Source of the DNA: Oscillospiraceae bacterium
Lineage (GTDB): Bacteria; Bacillota_A; Clostridia; Oscillospirales; Ruminococcaceae
Direction: 5' to 3'
Assembly: GCA_900766795.1 (NCBI GenBank)
Contig: CAAFWX010000259.1
Coordinates: 1 to 9,757, forward strand
Length of the DNA: 9,757 nucleotides
Positions 5,745 through 9,757 of this stretch are shown in pieces. The notes below the pieces were generated by a model. The model saw only the letters and a program-made list of their open reading frames with translations, was not told the origin of the DNA and did no database searches. A program made the position numbers and the translations under genes. Every line of letters begins with the position of its first letter. Within the stretch, counting starts at the first letter, position 1.

Positions 5745-6668
5745 TTAGCCCTTGAGCGCTGCAAGCGCCTTTTCGAGAGTGTCGTTGTTTTCGATGTTGA
5801 CAGCGTTTGCGCCCCTGAAGGTTTTCTTGACAAGACCCGTGAGCACCTTGTTGGGACCCAGCTCAACGTATGCGTCGATTCCCGCTTCGTTCATGGCGTT
5901 CATCTCATCAACGAACTTAACGGGGCTGCAAATGTGTGCGGCAAGGTAGGAGGGCATGTCCGAGAAGTCGGAAAGCTTGCTGCCGTAGAGGTTTGCGTAG
6001 AAGTCGCAGTTGGGAGCCTTGAACTCAAATCCGCCGACGCTTGCCTTAAATTCCTCTGCGGCGCCCGCCATAAGCTTAGTGTGGAACGCAGCGGAAACTG
6101 CAAGCTTCACCGCGCGCTTGCCCATCTCTGCAAACTTCGCCACAGCGGCGTCAACGGAAGCGGCCTCGCCCGCGATTACGGTCTGGGCAGGGGAGTTGTA
6201 GTTTGCAGGAGCAACAAAGCCCTCGGTTTCCCTGCAAACCTGCTCGATGGTTTCGTTGTCGCAGCCGATGATGGCAGCCATTGCGCCGCCGGTTGCCTCC
6301 GCTGCCTTTGCCATAGCCTCGCTGCGAAGCTTGATTGCCCTGAAAGCGTCCTCCATCGAGAGCATTCCCGAAGCGTACATTGCGGCGTATTCGCCGAGGG
6401 AGTGACCCGCAACGGCAGCGTTTTCGACGCCGTTTTCTCTTGCCGCGCAAAGCGCAATGAGCGAGGTGGTGAAGATAGCGGGCTGGGACAGCCTTGTCTG
6501 CGCAAGCTCCTCGGGGGTGGAGTCGGTGAGCTTCTTTAGCAGGTCAAAGCCCATAATGTCCGAGCCGCACTCGAGAATCTCCTTTGCCTTGCCGTATTTT
6601 GCCGCAAGCTCTGCGCCCATGCCGGGGTACTGGGAGCCTTGTCCCGAAAACAAGAATACTGTTTTCAT
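5745..6668 (-). CDS. fabD: Malonyl-CoA:acyl carrier protein transacylase
   Basis: 307 residues from the ATG at 6668, the normal length. This start gives the canonical MKTVFLFSGQGSQYPG N-terminus and has GGAGG 10 nt upstream; the ATG 14 codons further up would place that ribosome site inside the gene. FabD transfers malonyl from CoA to acyl carrier protein to supply extender units for type II fatty acid synthesis in the cytosol. Visible are GQGSQ (9-13, oxyanion hole), the nucleophile S90 in GHSLGEY (88-94), the malonyl-carboxylate arginine R115 in KLRSEAM, catalytic H196 in AFHTKLM, and GPNKVLTGL (271-279). It is the first gene of the six-gene minus-strand run and lies divergent to fabH, although in many Clostridia fabD sits inside the fab cluster. 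The 5' region between the two carries candidate promoters for both directions. Confidence 0.97.
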   Translation of the reverse strand: MKTVFLFSGQGSQYPGMGAELAAKYGKAKEILECGSDIMGFDLLKKLTDSTPEELAQTRLSQPAIFTTSLIALCAARENGVENAAVAGHSLGEYAAMYASGMLSMEDAFRAIKLRSEAMAKAAEATGGAMAAIIGCDNETIEQVCRETEGFVAPANYNSPAQTVIAGEAASVDAAVAKFAEMGKRAVKLAVSAAFHTKLMAGAAEEFKASVGGFEFKAPNCDFYANLYGSKLSDFSDMPSYLAAHICSPVKFVDEMNAMNEAGIDAYVELGPNKVLTGLVKKTFRGANAVNIENNDTLEKALAALKG

Positions 6669-6750
6669 AATTCTGAAACCTCCAAAAAAATTTTTTAAAA
6701 ATTTGTGCAACCAAAAGAAAGTTTTTTTGTCTTAGTTAGTGGAAAAGCTG

Positions 6751-6768
6751 TTGACAAATTTATGTCAA
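6751..6768. promoter_or_regulatory. Candidate operator palindrome over the fabH -35 box
   Basis: TTGACA (6751-6756) and TGTCAA (6763-6768) form a perfect 6-bp inverted repeat with a 6-nt centre. It covers the -35 box, a position where a bound repressor would block polymerase. By memory it does not match the FapR consensus (TTAGTACCTA type) or the streptococcal FabT site well. It could be chance, since one arm is the -35 hexamer itself. Confidence 0.35.
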
Positions 6769-6779
6769 TGGGTTACAAT
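6751..6779 (+). promoter_or_regulatory. Sigma-A promoter for the fabH-fabG-fabF operon
   Basis: Perfect TTGACA (6751-6756), exactly 17 nt spacer, then TACAAT (6774-6779), one mismatch from TATAAT. Initiation is predicted near 6786, giving a leader of about 118 nt before fabH. This is the strongest promoter match I saw in the window. Confidence 0.75.
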
Positions 6780-6825
6780 ATATAGTGGCATGTTTTAGCT
6801 TTGCTTTTGGTAATCTGTTCTTTTC

Positions 6826-6854
6826 GCAGGGCGGCAGGTTAAATTTCCCCCTGC
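6826..6854. promoter_or_regulatory. GC-rich inverted repeat in the fabD/fabH intergenic region
   Basis: GCAGGG (6826-6831) pairs with CCCTGC (6849-6854) across 17 nt. A second GCAGG at 6834-6838 could compete for the same right arm (6850-6854). The stem stands out in an otherwise AT-rich region. It lies in the predicted fabH leader, and also at the very start of a fabD transcript from the 6891-6863 promoter. There is no T-tract after it, so it is not an ordinary terminator. Confidence 0.35.
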
Positions 6855-6862
6855 AAGAATAT

Positions 6863-6891
6863 ATTATACATTATAATGCAAATAAAATCAA
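6863..6891 (-). promoter_or_regulatory. Candidate sigma-A promoter for the fabD operon
   Basis: On the minus strand TTGATT (6891-6886), a 17-nt spacer, then a perfect TATAAT (6868-6863). Initiation would be near 6856, giving a leader of roughly 190 nt before the fabD ATG. The -35 box overlaps the fabH ribosome binding site on the other strand. The region is AT-rich, so a chance match is possible; I saw no better minus-strand promoter closer to fabD. Confidence 0.5.
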
Positions 6892-6903
6892 GGAGATTTT
6901 TTG

Positions 6904-7902
6904 ATGAGCGGAATTGAAATTATCGGCACAGGCAAGTATGTTCCCGAATTTGTCGCAACGAACGACACTTTTGCGGAGTTCCTCGACACCTCTGATGAGT
7001 GGATTTACCCCCGCACAGGCATAAAGGAGCGCCACATTTCCACGGACAAGCCCAATTACTTCATGGGAACGCAGGCTGCTAAAGACGCGATTGCCGACGC
7101 AGGCATAAGCCCCGAGGACATTGACCTTATCATCGTGTCCACCTGCACTCCGGACTTCTTCTACCCCTCGATGTCCTGCCTTATCCAGAAAGGAATCGGC
7201 GCGACAAAGGCGGCGTGCTTTGACGTAAACAGCGCCTGCACGGGCTTCATCACCATACTGGATATTGCGCAGAAGTACCTCGCGACCGACCACTACAAGA
7301 CAATACTTATAGTTGCCTCCGAGCGGCTTTCAACGCAGATTGACTACACCGACCGCTCCAACTGCATTCTGTTCGGCGACGCAGCGGGCGCTGCCGTCAT
7401 CAGAAAGGGCGAGGGCAGGTTTGCTTCCATGCTTGGCGCGGAGGGCGACGAGTTTGAGGCGCTCTACTGCAAGATTCAGTACAGCACAAAAAGCCCGTTC
7501 CACGGCGACCAGCTTGCGTTCTACGGCGACATTTTCGACACCGAAGCCAAGCAGAAATACCTCCAGATGGACGGACACGCTGTATACAAGTTCGCATGCA
7601 ACGCAATGACAAACGCCGTGAACAACGCTTCCGAGCAAATCGGAATCCCCGTAAGCGACCTTGACATCATCATTCCCCATCAGGCGAACCTCAGAATCAT
7701 CAAGAAGTCTGCGGAAATGCTGGGCGCTTCCATGGACAAGGTATACACCAACATCGAGCGAATGGGCAACGTTTCCAGCGCGTGCATTCCCATCTGCCTT
7801 GACGAAGCGAGAAAGAGCGGAAGAATCACAAAGGGTTCAAAGGTTTGCCTTGTCGGCTTCGGCGCGGGACTTACCTACGGCTCTATAATCATGGAAATTT
7901 AA
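6904..7902 (+). CDS. fabH: 3-oxoacyl-ACP synthase III (beta-ketoacyl-ACP synthase III)
   Basis: 332 residues, the normal length. FabH condenses a short acyl-CoA primer with malonyl-ACP, committing carbon to fatty acid synthesis. The catalytic triad is visible: C112 in VNSACTGF, H259 in IIPHQANLRI and N289 in GNVSSACIP. Also present are DEWIYPRTGIKERH (31-44), VSTCTPDFFYPS (78-89), FGDAAGA (157-163) and the C-terminal GFGAGLTYGS (318-327). The asparagine loop reads GNVSS rather than the more usual GNTSA. ATG at 6904 has AAGGAG 8 nt upstream; a TTG directly before it is in frame but poorly spaced. It is the first gene of the plus-strand run, driven by the strong 6751-6779 promoter. Primer preference (acetyl versus branched chain) cannot be read with confidence from this sequence alone. 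Confidence 0.97.
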   Translation: MSGIEIIGTGKYVPEFVATNDTFAEFLDTSDEWIYPRTGIKERHISTDKPNYFMGTQAAKDAIADAGISPEDIDLIIVSTCTPDFFYPSMSCLIQKGIGATKAACFDVNSACTGFITILDIAQKYLATDHYKTILIVASERLSTQIDYTDRSNCILFGDAAGAAVIRKGEGRFASMLGAEGDEFEALYCKIQYSTKSPFHGDQLAFYGDIFDTEAKQKYLQMDGHAVYKFACNAMTNAVNNASEQIGIPVSDLDIIIPHQANLRIIKKSAEMLGASMDKVYTNIERMGNVSSACIPICLDEARKSGRITKGSKVCLVGFGAGLTYGSIIMEI

Positions 7903-7928
7903 TTTGAGAAAATCTGACAATACTATAT

Positions 7929-7943
7929 CCGAGCAATTCTCGG
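7929..7943 (+). promoter_or_regulatory. Small stem-loop just before the fabG ribosome binding site
   Basis: CCGAG (7929-7933) and CTCGG (7939-7943) form a 5-bp perfect stem with a 5-nt loop CAATT. It lies in the 54-nt gap between fabH and fabG, next to the purine-rich GGGAAAGGA used by fabG, and the last bases of the stem touch that site. It may influence fabG translation or transcript processing, but the stem is short and could be incidental. Confidence 0.3.
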
Positions 7944-7956
7944 GAAAGGAACAATT

Positions 7957-8700
7957 ATGGCAAAAACAGCAATCATCACAGGCTCCGGCAGAGGAATCGG
8001 CGCGGCAATCGCAAAGCGTCTTGCAAAGGACGGCTTTGACATAGTTATCAACGAGGTTTCACAGGAGGCTCTCGACACCTACGGGCAGGAAACGGTAGAA
8101 GCCTGCCGCGCTCTGGGCGTAAAGTGCGAGGCTTACGCTGCGGACGTTTCGGACTACGCTCAGTGCGAGGAAATGGTGAAGTGGACAAAGGAAAACTTCG
8201 GCAGCATTGACGTGCTCGTAAACAATGCGGGAATCACTCGCGACGGTCTGATGGTGCGCATGAGCGAGGAGCAGTACGACATGGTTATCCGTATAAACCA
8301 GAAGTCCGTGTTCAACATGACAAAGCTTGTGGGTGCGGTTATGATGCGCCAGAAGAGCGGCAGAATCGTAAACCTTGCTTCCGTCGCAGGACTTTACGGC
8401 AACCCCGGTCAGATAAACTATTCCGCTTCAAAGGGCGCTATTATCGCCATGACAAAGACGACCGCTAAGGAGCTTGGCAGCCGCGGCATTAACTGCAACG
8501 CCGTAGCTCCCGGCTTCATACAGACGCCCATGACCGACAAGCTCACCGAGGAGCAGAGAAACGCTATGCTCGCGCAGATTGCAATGAAGCGCTACGGTCA
8601 GCCCGAGGAGATAGCAGGCGTCGTATCCTTCCTGTGCAGCGAGGATTCTTCCTACGTTACAGGACAGGTAATCGAGATAAGCGGCGGCTTAAGCATGTAA
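7957..8700 (+). CDS. fabG: 3-oxoacyl-ACP reductase
   Basis: 247 residues, the standard FabG length. It uses NADPH to reduce 3-ketoacyl-ACP to 3-hydroxyacyl-ACP, the first reduction of each elongation cycle. It is a classical short-chain dehydrogenase: nucleotide loop TGSGRGIG (8-15), adenine-contact D63 in AADVS, NNAG (89-92), and the catalytic tetrad N114, S142 (LASVAG), Y155 and K159 (YSASKG). PGFIQTPMTDKL (185-196) and the C-terminal VTGQVIEISGGLSM are characteristic FabG endings. GAAAGGA lies about 6 nt before the ATG. The gene follows fabH by 54 nt and precedes fabF by 44 nt, supporting the fatty acid role over other short-chain dehydrogenases. No acyl carrier protein gene separates it from its neighbours. 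Confidence 0.95.
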   Translation: MAKTAIITGSGRGIGAAIAKRLAKDGFDIVINEVSQEALDTYGQETVEACRALGVKCEAYAADVSDYAQCEEMVKWTKENFGSIDVLVNNAGITRDGLMVRMSEEQYDMVIRINQKSVFNMTKLVGAVMMRQKSGRIVNLASVAGLYGNPGQINYSASKGAIIAMTKTTAKELGSRGINCNAVAPGFIQTPMTDKLTEEQRNAMLAQIAMKRYGQPEEIAGVVSFLCSEDSSYVTGQVIEISGGLSM

Positions 8701-8744
8701 TTGATATAAAGATAAAACAAATTATGCGGAGGAATTTAGGCACT

Positions 8745-9757
8745 ATGGAAAGACGAGTAGTAATTACAGGTCTGGGAGCAGTTACTCCCTGCGGAAACTC
8801 CCCCGAGGAGCTTTGGAGCAGCCTTATGGCAGGCAAGCACGGCTTTGAGCTTGCTCCGTGGTTCGGCGAGCAGGAGCCTGACGGCATGAACGTTGTCGCA
8901 AAGGTGAAGAACTTCGACCCCACGGGCTGCTTTGACAAGAAAGAGCTGCGCCGCAACGATGTTATCGTGCAGTACGCGGTTTACTGCGCAAAGCAGGCGC
9001 TTGAGGACGCAGGCACGGATTTCAAGGACCTTGACCCCTATCGTGTAGGCGTAGTAATCGGCAGCGGTATCGGCGGAATCTACACCACCGAGGAGGAAAT
9101 GCTCACCTATCACAACAAGGGCAACAAAAAGGTTTCCGTTTTCACCATCACCAAGATGATTGGCAATATGGCGGCGGGCGTTGTAGCAATCCGCACAGGC
9201 TTTAAGGGCAGCAACTTCTGCGTAACCACCGCGTGCGCTTCGGGCACACAGTCCATCGGAGAAGCGTTCCGCTCTATAAAGCACGGCTACCTTGACGCGG
9301 CAATCGCGGGCGGCACAGAGCACAGCGACATCGGCTTCTGCTACGCTGCGTTCAACAATATGCACGCTGTGACCCGTTCCACCGACGTTGACAGAGCTTC
9401 CATTCCGTTTGACGCGGAGAGAAGCGGCTTTGTTCTCGGCGACGGCTGCGGACTGCTTGTGCTGGAGGAGTATGAGCACGCAAAGGCACGCGGCGCGAAG
9501 ATTTACGCGGAGATTTGCGGCTACGGCTCCACCTGCGACGCACACCACGAAACCTCTCCCGACCCCGAGGGCAAGGGCGGCGCAAAGGCTATGGAGCTTG
9601 CATACACCGAAGCCGGCATGAAGCCCGAAGATATCAACTATATCAACGCCCATGGCACTTCCACCCACATGAACGACGTCACCGAAACCCTTGCTATAAA
9701 GCAGGCGTTCGGCGACCACGCAAAGAACATCGCCATCAACTCCACCAAGTCCATGAG
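8745..9757 (+). CDS. fabF: 3-oxoacyl-ACP synthase II (beta-ketoacyl-ACP synthase II), partial at right edge
   Basis: The first 337 codons are visible and open at the edge; the family is usually about 410 residues, so roughly the last 75 are missing. FabF condenses acyl-ACP with malonyl-ACP to lengthen the chain. The start MERRVVITGLGAVTPCGN is canonical. Visible catalytic residues are C164 in TTACASGTQS, H303 in NAHGTST, and K335 in NSTKSM at the edge; the second active-site histidine would lie just beyond. PFDAERSGFVLGDG (221-234) is the usual family block. GGAGG at 8728-8732 is 12 nt before the chosen ATG at 8745, a little far. An in-frame ATG at 8724 would add seven residues but would place that site inside the gene, so 8745 is preferred. 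It is the third gene of the fab operon. Confidence 0.96.
   Translation, partial: MERRVVITGLGAVTPCGNSPEELWSSLMAGKHGFELAPWFGEQEPDGMNVVAKVKNFDPTGCFDKKELRRNDVIVQYAVYCAKQALEDAGTDFKDLDPYRVGVVIGSGIGGIYTTEEEMLTYHNKGNKKVSVFTITKMIGNMAAGVVAIRTGFKGSNFCVTTACASGTQSIGEAFRSIKHGYLDAAIAGGTEHSDIGFCYAAFNNMHAVTRSTDVDRASIPFDAERSGFVLGDGCGLLVLEEYEHAKARGAKIYAEICGYGSTCDAHHETSPDPEGKGGAKAMELAYTEAGMKPEDINYINAHGTSTHMNDVTETLAIKQAFGDHAKNIAINSTKSM

Noticed and set aside
6684..6703. An A/T-only near-palindrome (A-run, T-run, A-run, T-run) just upstream of the fabD ribosome site, considered as a terminator or operator.
   Set aside because: It has no GC stem and the pairing is trivial for homopolymer runs; it more likely keeps the ribosome site unstructured.
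6872..6877. A plus-strand TATAAT close to fabH, considered as a second promoter.
   Set aside because: The sequence 17-18 nt upstream (CCCTGC) does not resemble a -35 box, and a start there would leave almost no leader before the ribosome site.
8736..9719. A 327-codon open frame on the minus strand opposite fabF.
   Set aside because: It lies wholly antisense to a clear FabF with all visible active-site residues, and its product is a low-complexity Ala/Val/Arg-rich string without a known fold signature.

Overview
The window looks like part of the chromosome of a moderately GC-rich member of the Clostridia (Bacillota, perhaps Oscillospiraceae/Ruminococcaceae). The reasons are strong purine-rich ribosome binding sites (GGAGG type), a FabH/FabG/FabF gene order of clostridial style, a two-subunit class I (oxygen-sensitive type) fumarase gene, and an ECF sigma factor followed by a membrane protein. 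The taxonomic call is inference from gene content. No mobile elements, rRNA/tRNA genes or CRISPR arrays were seen.

Layout. Positions 1-1569 (minus strand) hold an ECF sigma factor gene whose stop codon overlaps by one base the start of a downstream membrane protein gene. That second gene runs off the left edge of the window; it has one transmembrane segment and an extremely acidic outer region, and is a candidate anti-sigma factor. Positions 1570-1766 hold a candidate promoter for the sigma gene and a hairpin terminator belonging to the next operon.

Positions 1767-6668 (minus strand) hold a tightly packed six-gene run, read in the order fabD, aroE, aroK, an amidohydrolase, kptA and the fumarase alpha subunit. 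Spacings are 12 nt, a 4-nt overlap, 0 nt, 4 nt and 39 nt, which suggests one main transcript ending at the 1724-1753 terminator. It mixes fatty acid initiation (FabD), two shikimate pathway steps (AroE, AroK), an orphan NAD-dependent RNA 2'-phosphotransferase, and one half of a class I fumarase without its partner.

Positions 6669-6903 are a divergent control region. It contains a very good sigma-A promoter pointing toward fabH, a good sigma-A-like promoter pointing toward fabD, a palindrome over the fabH -35 box, and a GC-rich inverted repeat. The two promoters face one another, so their transcripts would overlap at their 5' ends. Positions 6904-9757 (plus strand) hold fabH, fabG and the first 337 codons of fabF, which runs off the right edge.

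Functionally, FabD charges acyl carrier protein with malonyl groups, FabH makes the first condensation, FabG reduces the 3-ketoacyl product and FabF elongates. The divergent region between fabD and fabH would therefore control most of the type II fatty acid synthesis visible here. The window is largely core metabolism. I found no convincing wholly new system; the most unusual items are the acidic sigma-linked membrane protein, the orphan fumarase half, the AroE lacking the usual NADP motif, and the overlapping divergent promoters.
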